Shown here in pieces: positions 26,967 through 36,136 of a DNA stretch of 64,000 nucleotides. The stretch is from Enterobacillus tribolii (GTDB lineage Bacteria > Pseudomonadota > Gammaproteobacteria > Enterobacterales > Enterobacteriaceae): positions 791,162 to 855,161 of the forward strand of contig NZ_QRAP01000001.1 of assembly GCF_003363015.1 (NCBI RefSeq). The letters run 5' to 3'. The notes below the pieces were generated by a model that saw nothing but the letters and a program-made list of their open reading frames with translations, was not told the DNA's origin and did no database searches. Numbering within the stretch: the stretch's first letter is position 1; each line of letters opens with the position of its first letter. The translations under genes and the position numbers were made by a program.

Positions 26967-28601
26967 TCAGCGAATTACCCTGTAATAGTCCTTAACTACC
27001 ATAAGATCCTGCGGATCTTTACCGCTGAATCCCCCGATATCGGGACGCACCAGGCGAACACTGACACGGTAATAGACCGGAACGATGGCCGAATCCGCAT
27101 CAAGCTGCTGCTCTGCTTGCTGGTATAATTTCGCCCTTTCATCTTCATTCGGCGCCTGTAAGGCTTTCGCTAACAGATCATCGAAAGTTTTGCTGTGATA
27201 AAAGGCGGTATTACTGCTGCTGTCCGACAGCATCATATTTAAAAAGGCCGACGGTTCATTATAATCCCCGCACCATGTGGCGCGCGCTACGTCATATTGC
27301 CCCTGATGGCGACTTTGCAGCGATGTCTTCCATTCCTGATTCTGCAATGTAACCTTAACACCCAGATTCTTCTGCCACATTGATGCCGCAGCAATAGCCT
27401 GACGTTTATTTTGATCCGACGTATTGTAAAGTAAGGTGAACGCCAGCGGTTTTTGCTCATCAAATCCGGCTTCGGCAAGCAACGCCTTTGCCTGCTGATT
27501 GCGTATTTCCTGCGTCAGGTTCGCCCAGGCCGGCTCGGTAAAACCAGCCCCGTGGGTATAAGGCGGCGTAAATCCGTAGGCGGGAATTTGCCCCTGGCCC
27601 ATGATTTTCCCGGCGATAATGTCGCGTTCCAGCGTCATTTTCAGCGCCGCACGCACCCTGAAATCATCAAACGGCGGTTTATGATTATTAATTTCGTAAT
27701 AGAAGGTGCATAAATAAGGGCTGATTTTGAGATGATCGGGCATCTCTTTTTGAATTTTGCGGAATTGATCCGGCGCAATCGCACTGTTGGTAATATCGAT
27801 TTCACCGCTGCGGTAGCGGTTAACATCCGCAACTTCAGAAGCGATAGAGAGGAAAGTCACCTGATTAATCACCGTGTGCGCGTTGTCCCAATAGTCGGGA
27901 TTACGCTCCAGCACCAGGCGCTCATTCACCACCCATTGCTTCAGGCGGTACGGCCCGTTGCCGACGAAATGCTGCGGCTGCGTCCACTTATCGCCGAATT
28001 GCTCCACTACCCGTTGGTTGACCGGCTTTAAGGACGTATGCCACAACATGGAGATAAAGTAAGGAACGGGTTGTGACAACGTCACCTGCAGCGTTTTATC
28101 ATCCAGCGCTTTTACGCCTAACGTGTCCGGCGCCAGCTTGCCTTTGATGATATCTTCCGCATTCGCCACGTAGGCATATTGCAGGTAACTGGCGTAGGGA
28201 GACGCCGTCGCAGGATCGGCCAGGCGCCGCCAACTGTAAACAAAGTCATGCGCAGTCAGCGGATCGCCGTTGCTCCAGCGCAGGCCGTCACGCAGGTGAA
28301 ACGTCCAGACCTTTGCGCCCTGGTCTTCCCAGCTTCCGGCGACCGCGGGGCGGATGTTGCCCGCACTGTCGGTATCCACCAGCCCTTCCAGCAGATTGAG
28401 AATAACGTTGCTTTCCGGAACGCCTTCCACTTTTTGCGGATCAAGGGATGCCACTTCACTGCCGTTATTAATTACCAGCGTCTGTTGCGCAGCCAGCTTA
28501 ACCCCGGCCGGAACATCTGCCGCATGGGCAAACGGAAGCGCGGTGGTCATCAAGATGGCGGTAAGCACGGAACTGACCTTCATTGCCACAGGCCGATGCA
28601 T
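26967..28601 (-). CDS. Second OppA-type oligopeptide-binding protein
   Basis: A 544-residue paralogue of OppA, alike along its length: NNGSEVASLDPQKVEGVPE, LGVKVTLQNQEWKTSLQSR, and the same Cys pair (YLCTFYYEIN, RATWCGDYNEP). The signal peptide is about residues 1-31 and ends AHA. ATG 28601 follows AAGGAG at 7 bases. It is not MppA, whose start of the mature protein differs (HIKDEPASLDP). The protein probably shares the OppBCDF channel but with another peptide preference or expression pattern. Tandem duplication of the binding-protein gene is the simplest origin. Confidence 0.92.
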   Translation of the reverse strand: MHRPVAMKVSSVLTAILMTTALPFAHAADVPAGVKLAAQQTLVINNGSEVASLDPQKVEGVPESNVILNLLEGLVDTDSAGNIRPAVAGSWEDQGAKVWTFHLRDGLRWSNGDPLTAHDFVYSWRRLADPATASPYASYLQYAYVANAEDIIKGKLAPDTLGVKALDDKTLQVTLSQPVPYFISMLWHTSLKPVNQRVVEQFGDKWTQPQHFVGNGPYRLKQWVVNERLVLERNPDYWDNAHTVINQVTFLSIASEVADVNRYRSGEIDITNSAIAPDQFRKIQKEMPDHLKISPYLCTFYYEINNHKPPFDDFRVRAALKMTLERDIIAGKIMGQGQIPAYGFTPPYTHGAGFTEPAWANLTQEIRNQQAKALLAEAGFDEQKPLAFTLLYNTSDQNKRQAIAAASMWQKNLGVKVTLQNQEWKTSLQSRHQGQYDVARATWCGDYNEPSAFLNMMLSDSSSNTAFYHSKTFDDLLAKALQAPNEDERAKLYQQAEQQLDADSAIVPVYYRVSVRLVRPDIGGFSGKDPQDLMVVKDYYRVIR

Positions 28602-29035
28602 ATGCTTTCTCCTTGCCTCAAAAACACATTCTGTTCTGGGGACGCACAACAACAGTACGTCATACAGGCCGGATCGCGCAGCGCCGGCAATTCATATAGC
28701 CGGAAAGCTAACAGAAGGTTAATTTTACCGCCAATTATTTTTATAGAAATGTTAAGCATTTCTCTGTATTGATTTTTTATCCTTTGACAGACTGCACGTA
28801 CAGGCAATAAAAATCAACGGTAAGTTCATGATAAGAAATAAAATAGAGTGTAACTCATCATCGGTGAAGGTAATCAGGCGGGCTTTATGGCGAAAGCAAT
28901 ATTATTCTCTGTTTTTATTCCTATTATTTGGAATAAAAGTCTATCGCTTATCATTTAGCCATTAGTTACAACCAGAAAAGGAGGGTCATACTATCCATGT
29001 AATAATCGTAACACCCGGAGGTTTTTCCGCAGCAC
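28602..29035. other. AT-rich region upstream of the opp operon
   Basis: About 430 bases without a credible gene between the second oppA and the ychE terminator. It must hold the promoter of the upstream opp gene. It contains AT-rich runs and several possible -10 boxes on the minus strand, none with a convincing -35. Frames here lack ribosome sites. Confidence 0.5.
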
Positions 29036-29066
29036 AAAAAACGCCGCCGCCCAAAGGCGACGGCGT
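29036..29066 (-). terminator. ychE terminator
   Basis: On the minus strand ACGCCGTCGCC pairs with GGCGGCGGCGT (one G-T pair) around TTTG and is followed by a run of T residues. It lies about 25 bases after the ychE stop. Confidence 0.8.
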
Positions 29067-29090
29067 ATCTGTTGCGTATCTTCTTTTAAA

Positions 29091-29735
29091 TCAGAGCAGA
29101 CCGGGGAAAATCGCTTTTACACCGGTAACGATAAATTCGATTCCCAGCGCCATCAGCAACAGACCCATGATACGGGTAATCACGTTGATGCCGGTTTGGC
29201 CCAGCAGGCGAACCAGCAACGGGGCCGCACGGAATAACAGCCAGCAGCAGAAGGCAAACAGTGCGATTGCCAGTGAGAAGCCCAGCATGTCCATCCAGGT
29301 GTGATAGCGTGAGCTCCAGACGATGGTTGAACTGATGGCGCCCGGCCCGGCCATCAGCGGCAATGCCAGCGGAACTACGCCCACATTTTCGCGAATAGCG
29401 GTTTCCGACTTCTCCTGTTTGTTCTGCTTATCTTCCCCCAGCTTACCGCTGATCATCGACATCGCAATCGTAACAACCAGAATACCGCCGGCAATGCGGA
29501 AGGAGTCGATAGAGATGCCGAAAAACATCAGGATGGAATCGCCTAAAAACAGAGACGTCAGCAAAATAACCGCCACGGACACGTTCGCGGTCAGGTTGAC
29601 TTTATTCCTGCCCGCCGCGGCCTGGTAGCTGGTCATGCTGATAAAAACCGGCAATATCCCCACCGGGTTTACCAGCGCGAATAACCCGACGAAAAACTTA
29701 ATAAACCCTGAAAAATCCAATAACGACTGGGTCAC
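29091..29735 (-). CDS. ychE: MarC-family inner-membrane protein YchE
   Basis: A 214-residue membrane protein of the MarC/UPF0056 family with six hydrophobic segments (FALVNPVGILPVFISMT near the start, PLALPLMAGPGAISSTIVW in the middle). Transport function is suspected but not known. I chose GTG 29735 (MTQSLLDFSGFIKFF), which lines up with E. coli YchE and has GGAG six bases ahead; a GTG 12 bases upstream is the alternative. It lies between opp and adhE, as in E. coli, and is divergent from adhE. Confidence 0.92.
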   Translation of the reverse strand: MTQSLLDFSGFIKFFVGLFALVNPVGILPVFISMTSYQAAAGRNKVNLTANVSVAVILLTSLFLGDSILMFFGISIDSFRIAGGILVVTIAMSMISGKLGEDKQNKQEKSETAIRENVGVVPLALPLMAGPGAISSTIVWSSRYHTWMDMLGFSLAIALFAFCCWLLFRAAPLLVRLLGQTGINVITRIMGLLLMALGIEFIVTGVKAIFPGLL

Positions 29736-30247
29736 ACTCCGCTCCACAACAAAAAGGCACTTGTTGCCAATCGCGCTAATGTAATGGAATTAAAGCAGCC
29801 GATCTACGTCCGGCGCAGGTATTTCTTACTGTCGAGAGTTATCTCGATAAAATCATTCTCTTATGTTACCAATATGTTGAATTAATGAATAATGCGATGC
29901 AATATTCCTAAAGTTTGGTTAAAAATGAGAATATTTCTCAAAACAGGCATGCTGAAAGGAGTCAGCTTGCATTTTTTGTGACACATATCACAAAACAACT
30001 ACCCAGGAATAGGTAAGCTCCATCACGTGAGAAAAGGCTGTTATCATCATCAAGCCGTTGTTTTTCATAACAGACAACGGTGTTTTTATTAACAGTAACT
30101 TAACTTTTCATAAGCTGTTTTAGCTAATCAGCGGCCAGGCGCGTTTCCATTGCGCTCAATGCAAACAATGAAGTCATTTACTCTGTCTATAATTGTTGCT
30201 CGTGCGGCTTATTTACTAAAAAAGTTTAACATTATCAGGAGAGCATT
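29736..30247 (+). promoter_or_regulatory. Long adhE leader/promoter region
   Basis: A 512-base region with no gene. It contains the perfect CRP-type palindrome listed separately, an inverted repeat TGAGAA-TA-TTTCTCA near 29926-29940, and a good TCAGGAGAGC ribosome site just before adhE. E. coli adhE also has a long, regulated leader (Cra, NarL, Fis and RNase III processing are known there). I cannot fix the transcription start by eye. Confidence 0.5.
29977..29992 (+). promoter_or_regulatory. Perfect CRP-type site upstream of adhE
   Basis: TGTGACACATATCACA fits TGTGA-N6-TCACA exactly and is extended symmetrically by TTT and AAA. It lies about 256 bases ahead of the adhE start and about 240 bases ahead of ychE on the other strand, so it could serve either gene. 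FNR sites have a similar shape (TTGAT-N4-ATCAA) but fit less well. Confidence 0.7.
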
Positions 30248-32923
30248 ATGGCTGTAACCAATGTCGCTGAACTCGATGCGTTAGTAGCGCGTGTTAAGAA
30301 AGCCCAGCGTGAGTTTGCCAATTACACTCAGGAACAAGTCGATAAGATCTTCCGCGCCGCCGCTCTGGCCGCCGCTGACGCCCGCATTCCGCTGGCGAAA
30401 ATGGCCGTTGAAGAATCTGGTATGGGTATCGTCGAAGACAAAGTGATCAAAAACCACTTCGCTTCCGAATATATCTATAACGCTTATAAAGACGAAAAAA
30501 CCTGCGGCATCCTGTCCGAAGACGATACCTTCGGCACCATCACCATCGCCGAACCTACCGGCCTTATCTGCGGCATCGTGCCGACCACCAACCCGACCTC
30601 TACGGCAATCTTCAAAGCGTTAATCAGCCTGAAAACCCGTAACGGCATTATCTTCTCCCCGCACCCGCGTGCCAAGAAAGCCACGAACAAAGCGGCTGAC
30701 ATCGTACTGCAGGCGGCTATTGCAGCCGGTGCGCCGAAAGACATTATCGGTTGGATCGACGAGCCGTCCGTTGAGCTGTCTAATCACCTGATGCACCATC
30801 CGGATCTTAACCTGATCCTGGCTACGGGTGGTCCGGGCATGGTTAAAGCGGCTTACAGCTCCGGTAAACCGGCCATCGGCGTAGGCGCAGGCAACACGCC
30901 GGTCGTCATCGATGACAGCGCGGATATCAAGCGCGCCGTGGCATCAATCCTGATGTCAAAAACCTTCGACAACGGCGTAATCTGTGCTTCCGAGCAGTCC
31001 GTTATCGTTGTTGACTCCGTCTACAACGCGGTACGCGAGCGTTTCGCTACCCACGGCGGCTATCTGTTGCAGGGCAAAGAACTGAAAGCCGTTCAGGATA
31101 TCATCCTGAAAAATGGCGCGCTGAACGCAGCCATCGTTGGCCAGCCGGCCACCAAAATTGCCGAAATGGCGGGCCTGACCGTTCCTGCTAATACTAAGAT
31201 TCTGATCGGCGAAGTGAAACTCGTTGACGAGTCTGAGCCGTTTGCCCACGAAAAACTGTCCCCGACCCTGGCGATGTACCGCGCCAAAGATTTCGAAGAC
31301 GCCGTGGACAAAGCCGAGAAATTGGTCGCCATGGGCGGTATCGGTCACACCTCCTGCCTGTACACCGATCAGGACAACCAGACTGAGCGTGTTAACTACT
31401 TCGGCGACAAGATGAAGACCGCGCGTATTCTGATCAACACCCCGGCTTCTCAGGGCGGCATCGGCGACCTGTACAACTTTAAACTTGCTCCTTCCCTGAC
31501 GCTGGGTTGTGGTTCCTGGGGTGGTAACTCCATCTCTGAAAACGTGGGCCCGAAACATCTGATCAACAAGAAGACCGTAGCGAAGCGAGCAGAAAACATG
31601 TTGTGGCACAAACTTCCGAAATCTATTTACTTCCGCCGCGGCAGCCTGCCGATCGCGCTGGAAGAAGTGGCTACCGACGGTGCCAAGCGCGCCTTCATCG
31701 TGACCGACCGTTTCCTGTTCAACAACGGTTATGCCGACCAGGTAACCAACGTACTGAAGTCCCACGGCATTGAAACCGAAGTCTTCTTCGAAGTTGAAGC
31801 CGATCCGACGCTGAGCATCGTACGTAAAGGCGCCGAGCAGATGCACTCCTTTAAGCCGGATGTGATCATCGCGCTGGGTGGTGGTTCTCCGATGGATGCC
31901 GCCAAGATCATGTGGGTCATGTACGAACACCCGGAAACCCACTTCGAAGAACTGGCCCTGCGCTTTATGGACATCCGTAAGCGTATTTACAAGTTCCCGA
32001 AAATGGGCGTGAAAGCGAAGATGATCGCCATCACCACCACGTCCGGTACCGGTTCTGAAGTTACGCCGTTCGCCGTGGTTACCGACGACGCTACCGGGCA
32101 GAAATACCCGCTGGCTGACTATGCCCTGACGCCGGATATGGCTATCGTTGACGCCAACCTGGTGATGAACATGCCGAAATCGCTGTGTGCGTTCGGTGGT
32201 CTGGATGCCGTGACCCATGCCCTGGAAGCCTATGTTTCCGTGCTGGCTAACGAATACTCCGACGGTCAGGCCCTGCAGGCGCTGAAACTGCTGAAAGAGT
32301 TCCTGCCGCAGAGCTATGCCGAAGGCGCGAAAAACCCGGTAGCCCGCGAGCGTGTGCATAACGCCGCCACCATCGCCGGTATCGCGTTTGCCAACGCCTT
32401 CCTGGGCGTGTGTCACTCCATGGCGCACAAACTGGGTTCAGAGTTCCACCTTCCGCACGGCCTGGCTAACGCCCTGCTGATTTCCAACGTTATCCGCTAT
32501 AACGCGAACGATAACCCGACCAAGCAGACCGCATTCAGCCAGTACGACCGTCCGCAGGCACGCCGTCGTTATGCCGAAATCGCCGATCACCTGGGTCTGA
32601 GCGCCCCTGGCGACCGTACCGCGCAGAAGATCGAAAAACTGCTGGCATGGCTGGAGTCGATCAAAGCAGAACTGGGCATCCCGACGTCTATCCGTGAAGC
32701 CGGCGTACAGGAAGCTGACTTCCTGGCGAAAGTCGACAAGCTGTCCGAAGACGCTTTTGACGATCAGTGCACCGGCGCTAACCCGCGCTATCCGCTGATC
32801 TCCGAGCTGAAACAACTGCTGCTGGACACCTACTACGGCCGCGCCTTCAGCGAAGGCGAAGCTGCCGCTGTACCGGTAAAAGCCGCTGCCGCACCGAAAG
32901 CGGAAAAGAAAGCCAAGAAGTAA
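30248..32923 (+). CDS. adhE: Bifunctional acetaldehyde-CoA / alcohol dehydrogenase
   Basis: An 891-residue two-domain enzyme that reduces acetyl-CoA to ethanol in fermentation. The aldehyde dehydrogenase half (about residues 1-440) has its catalytic Cys in NGVICASEQS. The iron alcohol dehydrogenase half (about 450-870) shows GGGSPMDAAK and the metal-binding HSMAHKLGSEFHLPHG. The C-terminus is Ala/Lys-rich (KAAAAPKAEKKAKK). Length agrees with E. coli (891). The protein assembles into helical spirosomes. The ATG has TCAGGAGAG ahead. It is monocistronic between its long leader and a terminator. Confidence 0.97.
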   Translation: MAVTNVAELDALVARVKKAQREFANYTQEQVDKIFRAAALAAADARIPLAKMAVEESGMGIVEDKVIKNHFASEYIYNAYKDEKTCGILSEDDTFGTITIAEPTGLICGIVPTTNPTSTAIFKALISLKTRNGIIFSPHPRAKKATNKAADIVLQAAIAAGAPKDIIGWIDEPSVELSNHLMHHPDLNLILATGGPGMVKAAYSSGKPAIGVGAGNTPVVIDDSADIKRAVASILMSKTFDNGVICASEQSVIVVDSVYNAVRERFATHGGYLLQGKELKAVQDIILKNGALNAAIVGQPATKIAEMAGLTVPANTKILIGEVKLVDESEPFAHEKLSPTLAMYRAKDFEDAVDKAEKLVAMGGIGHTSCLYTDQDNQTERVNYFGDKMKTARILINTPASQGGIGDLYNFKLAPSLTLGCGSWGGNSISENVGPKHLINKKTVAKRAENMLWHKLPKSIYFRRGSLPIALEEVATDGAKRAFIVTDRFLFNNGYADQVTNVLKSHGIETEVFFEVEADPTLSIVRKGAEQMHSFKPDVIIALGGGSPMDAAKIMWVMYEHPETHFEELALRFMDIRKRIYKFPKMGVKAKMIAITTTSGTGSEVTPFAVVTDDATGQKYPLADYALTPDMAIVDANLVMNMPKSLCAFGGLDAVTHALEAYVSVLANEYSDGQALQALKLLKEFLPQSYAEGAKNPVARERVHNAATIAGIAFANAFLGVCHSMAHKLGSEFHLPHGLANALLISNVIRYNANDNPTKQTAFSQYDRPQARRRYAEIADHLGLSAPGDRTAQKIEKLLAWLESIKAELGIPTSIREAGVQEADFLAKVDKLSEDAFDDQCTGANPRYPLISELKQLLLDTYYGRAFSEGEAAAVPVKAAAAPKAEKKAKK

Positions 32924-32943
32924 TCTTATTGGTATAAATGTAA

Positions 32944-32968
32944 AAACCCGCCGAACGGCGGGTTTTTT
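32944..32968 (+). terminator. adhE terminator
   Basis: AAACCCGCC pairs with GGCGGGTTT around GAAC and is followed by T-rich sequence. It lies 20 bases after the adhE stop. Confidence 0.85.
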
Positions 32969-33138
32969 ATTTTATTAATCCGGATGACGCGTCTTATTTA
33001 TTTGCATTTACGGCAAATCAAGACACAGCCGGCGGGAAGCCGATATCCGGTATCAGCGCCTGTAAGGCCCAGTAGGACGCGTTAACGCCCTGACGGGGAA
33101 CAAGGCCCGGAGCTCCCCGCTAAACGCCCCTGCGCCCT

Positions 33139-33714
33139 TCAGGCGAGCGCTTCTTTATAATGGCGACGGCATACCGATACATAACGATCATCGCCGCCTA
33201 TCACCACCTGCGCGCCGTCTTTCAACGCATTGCCATTCTCATCCAACCGCAGCACCATATTGGCTTTGCGGCCGCAATGGCAGATCGTTTTTAACTCCAC
33301 CAGCTTATCTGCCCAGGCCAGTAAATAATGGCTGCCGCTGAACAACTCGCCGCGAAAATCCGTTCTCAGGCCATAACACAACACGGGAATGTCGAGCGTA
33401 TCGACAATGTCGGATAATTCACTCACCTGCTCCCGGGTAAGAAACTGGCATTCATCGACTAACACGCAATGAACAGCCTGTTTCTCGTGTTCTTCTGCGA
33501 TTACGTCATACAATCGGCTGTTAACATTATAGAGCAATGCCGACGCGCTGAGGCCGATACGGGAACTGATCCTGCCGCTGCCGAACCGGTCATCTATTTC
33601 AGCGGTGAACGCTAACGTTCTCATTCCCCGCTCCTGGTAGTTGTATGAGGATTGTAATAATGCTGTGGATTTTCCTGCGTTCATCGCAGAGTAATAAAAA
33701 TAAAGCTGAGCCAT
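33139..33714 (-). CDS. tdk: Thymidine kinase
   Basis: A 191-residue cytoplasmic enzyme phosphorylating thymidine for the salvage pathway. It starts [17 protein letters not shown], including the P-loop MNAGKST, and has the DECQFL Mg-binding motif, the lasso-loop zinc cysteines in TICHCGRK, and [10 protein letters not shown] at the end. It is shorter than the E. coli enzyme (205) because the C-terminal tail is missing. The family start decides for ATG 33714 although GGAG is only two bases ahead; longer frames upstream are not conserved. It is divergent from hns. Confidence 0.94.
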   Translation of the reverse strand: MAQLYFYYSAMNAGKSTALLQSSYNYQERGMRTLAFTAEIDDRFGSGRISSRIGLSASALLYNVNSRLYDVIAEEHEKQAVHCVLVDECQFLTREQVSELSDIVDTLDIPVLCYGLRTDFRGELFSGSHYLLAWADKLVELKTICHCGRKANMVLRLDENGNALKDGAQVVIGGDDRYVSVCRRHYKEALA

Positions 33715-34368
33715 TGCTCCGATACTCCAAACGGCGGGGTGTCTGTAAAACTTTCCGTATATTACCATACTCGGGCCAGAATGCCCGCCATGCCGCGCAG
33801 TTTCCGCATCCAATGTCTTACATTAAAATCTTGAGGTATTTCTCAAATTTGCATTCTCACCCACTTTTAAAAACAATGCGCTATTAGACGAAATGCCAGT
33901 AGTATTCCCGGACTTTCCGGGCATAATCCTAATCGCGGCGCCGCTCACGCCCCCTGTGAATTACCCTTCTTTACACGAGGACAATTTATGGACCTGTCAG
34001 GATAGGTTTGTTTATACATTCCTCCGTATCCATTCATGCCCTTCGATAAATAAAGCCACGAATCAACAAGAAAGCATGGCGCTGATGATTTAATCATCAA
34101 CAATTTACTCACCCGGCGCTTAACAGATAAAGCGATACACAAAAGGGATTATCCTAAAATGGCCTTCACTTTTCCCTCCGTCATTATGAGGTATTGAACT
34201 CCCCCGCCAACTTGTCTATATTCCTTTCACGAGAGCGAAAGAATGAGATCTATGCATATATTGGCAAAATATTTCTTGGTTCTTACAAAATTCGCTATTG
34301 CGTTAAATAAACTGTCGCTCTATTATTATTGAAAAGCCCCCCACCAATATAAATTTGAGACTAGGACA
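33715..34368. other. Long AT-rich region between tdk and hns
   Basis: 654 bases between divergent tdk and hns without a credible gene. Two frames of about 65 residues (33893-34093 plus, 33945-34142 minus) lack ribosome sites and family features. The part near hns (34200-34368) is AT-rich, as expected for the hns promoter, which H-NS itself and Fis control in E. coli. hns is preceded by TAGGACA. Confidence 0.5.
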
Positions 34369-34776
34369 ATGAGCGAAGCATTAAAAATCCTGAACAACAT
34401 CCGTACTCTTCGTGCCCAGGCAAGAGAATGTACTTTAGAAACTCTGGAAGAGATGCTGGAAAAATTAGAAGTTGTTGTTAAAGAGCGTCGTGAAGAAGAT
34501 AGCCAGGCACAGGCTGAAATTGAAGAACGTACCCGTAAACTGCAACAATATCGTGAAATGCTGATTGCTGACGGTATTGATCCGAATGAGCTGCTGCAGA
34601 GCATTGCTGCCGGCAAATCCGGTGGTAAAGCAAAGCGTGCTGCACGCCCGGCTAAATACCAGTACGTTGACGAAAATGGCGAAACCAAGACCTGGACCGG
34701 TCAGGGCCGTACCCCGGCTGTGATCAAAAACGCCATTGAAGAAGAAGGGAAATCTCTGGACGATTTCTTGCTGTAA
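34369..34776 (+). CDS. hns: Nucleoid-structuring protein H-NS
   Basis: A 135-residue nucleoid protein that silences AT-rich and horizontally acquired DNA. The N-terminal coiled-coil oligomerisation domain is residues 1 to about 64 ([19 protein letters not shown] onwards) and a second dimer site follows. A linker rich in Gly, Lys and Ala leads to the C-terminal DNA-binding domain with the hook TWTGQGRTP (near residues 107-115). It is two residues shorter than E. coli H-NS. The codon use is that of a highly expressed gene. Between tdk and galU, as in E. coli. Confidence 0.97.
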   Translation: MSEALKILNNIRTLRAQARECTLETLEEMLEKLEVVVKERREEDSQAQAEIEERTRKLQQYREMLIADGIDPNELLQSIAAGKSGGKAKRAARPAKYQYVDENGETKTWTGQGRTPAVIKNAIEEEGKSLDDFLL

Positions 34777-34805
34777 TTTCTAATTACACATTCTATATTT
34801 TTGTA

Positions 34806-34838
34806 AAATAGCTTCCTAATGGAAGCTATTTTTTTTTA
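34806..34838 (+). terminator. hns terminator
   Basis: AATAGCTTCC pairs with GGAAGCTATT around TAAT, followed by a run of eight or more T residues, 30 bases after the hns stop. Confidence 0.88.
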
Positions 34839-35057
34839 CAATAATCAAGCAATGTTAATCAGTAGGTACAAAATTTCAATGGGTATAGGCCTAACCTTTT
34901 TCTACCCTATATCGAACACATTCCCTTTCCTTACACTCCCCTTACGATAAGATTCACTTGGAAAATAATTTTTTATTAATTGGATTGGTCGTGATTAACA
35001 ATGGCAACTATTGCCTGTGCTCAGTAATTTTCACCAAAAGAGCTATCCTTTAGTCAT
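34839..35057. other. Gene-free AT-rich spacer after hns
   Basis: Between the hns terminator and the terminator at 35058. I see no credible frame, RNA gene or repeat. Some -10-like boxes are present, as expected of AT-rich DNA. Confidence 0.5.
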
Positions 35058-35085
35058 AAAAAAAGCGCCCTAAGGCGCCTTTTTC
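35058..35085. terminator. Terminator after the UDP-glucuronate epimerase gene
   Basis: GCGCC/GGCGC hairpin with loop CTAA, flanked by A residues on one side and T residues on the other, so it works in both directions. It lies 17 bases beyond the minus-strand epimerase stop. Confidence 0.75.
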
Positions 35086-35101
35086 CTCACGCGCTCCCCC
35101 T

Positions 35102-36106
35102 TCAGTGGTAGAACGACTTGTACCACTCAACAAAGCGGCGTACGCCTTCTTTTACTTCCGTGTGCGGTTTAAATCCGATAGCCTGATACAGCGCTGACGT
35201 ATCGGCACTTGTATCCAGAACATCCCCCGCCTGCATCGGCAGCAGATTTTTATCAGCTTTAATACCCAGCGCCAACTCCAGAGCCTGAATATAATCCATC
35301 AGCGGCGTAGGGCTGCTGTTGCCTATATTATAAACACAGTAGGGCGCAGAACTGCTGGCAGGATCCCCCTGTTCTACCGTCCATCCCGGAACCGGCTGCG
35401 GAATAACGTCGCTAATACGGGTAACGGCTTCAGCAATATCATCTATATAAGTAAAATCTCGCCGCATCTCGCCCCGGTTATAAACGTCAATCGACTCTCC
35501 TGCCAACATTGCACGCGTAAATTTAAACAACGCCATATCAGGACGCCCCCAGGGACCATAAACGGTAAAGAAACGCAGCCCCGTGGTCGGCAAACCATAT
35601 AAGTGAGAATAGCTGTGCGCCATCAGCTCATTGGCTTTTTTTGTCGCAGCATATAATGAGATCGGATGATCGACGGAATCCTCCGTAGAAAACGGCATTT
35701 TCCGGTTCAAACCATAAACCGAGCTGGATGAGGCATATACCAGATGTTCAATCCGGTGGTGACGGCATCCTTCCAATACATTCAGGAAGCCAATCAGATT
35801 CGCCTCACCATACACCATCGGATTTTCCAGCGAATAACGCACGCCGGCCTGTGCGGCCAGGTGAATCACCCGATGAAAATGCCCGTCGGCGAAGAGCGCC
35901 TTCATTCCCGCACTATCGGCAATATCCAGTTTCAAAAAATGAAAATCAGGGCGGGCCAATAATCTGTCTAACCGGGCCTGTTTAAGGCTGACATCGTAAT
36001 AGTCATTCAAATTATCAATACCAGTTACCTGGTGCCCCTGCGCCAAAAGGCGCTCGCAGACATGGTATCCGATAAAACCTGCCGCTCCCGTCACTAAGAT
36101 ATTCAT
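35102..36106 (-). CDS. UDP-glucuronate 4-epimerase (short-chain dehydrogenase family)
   Basis: A 334-residue extended short-chain dehydrogenase. The NAD-binding [10 protein letters not shown] opens the protein, the catalytic SSSSVYG and YAATKKANE (Tyr-x3-Lys) follow, and the segment [15 protein letters not shown] is typical of UDP-glucuronate 4-epimerases rather than UDP-glucose epimerase GalE. It would interconvert UDP-glucuronate and UDP-galacturonate for capsule, O-antigen or LPS core. galU lies 30 bases upstream on the same strand, giving a galU-epimerase unit. E. coli K-12 has no such gene between hns and galU. A nucleotide-sugar specificity other than GlcA is possible. Confidence 0.88.
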   Translation of the reverse strand: MNILVTGAAGFIGYHVCERLLAQGHQVTGIDNLNDYYDVSLKQARLDRLLARPDFHFLKLDIADSAGMKALFADGHFHRVIHLAAQAGVRYSLENPMVYGEANLIGFLNVLEGCRHHRIEHLVYASSSSVYGLNRKMPFSTEDSVDHPISLYAATKKANELMAHSYSHLYGLPTTGLRFFTVYGPWGRPDMALFKFTRAMLAGESIDVYNRGEMRRDFTYIDDIAEAVTRISDVIPQPVPGWTVEQGDPASSSAPYCVYNIGNSSPTPLMDYIQALELALGIKADKNLLPMQAGDVLDTSADTSALYQAIGFKPHTEVKEGVRRFVEWYKSFYH

Positions 36107-36136
36107 AAAGTCCCCGTAATTGCCGGCAGAAAACGA

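Noticed and set aside
30956-32428. A 490-residue minus-strand frame inside adhE
   Set aside because: The biased codons of a highly expressed gene leave the antisense frame open. No start signal or known domain is seen.
33893-34142. Two overlapping frames of about 65 residues in the tdk-hns gap
   Set aside because: Neither has a ribosome site, a signal peptide or a recognised motif, and they overlap on opposite strands in AT-rich promoter DNA.
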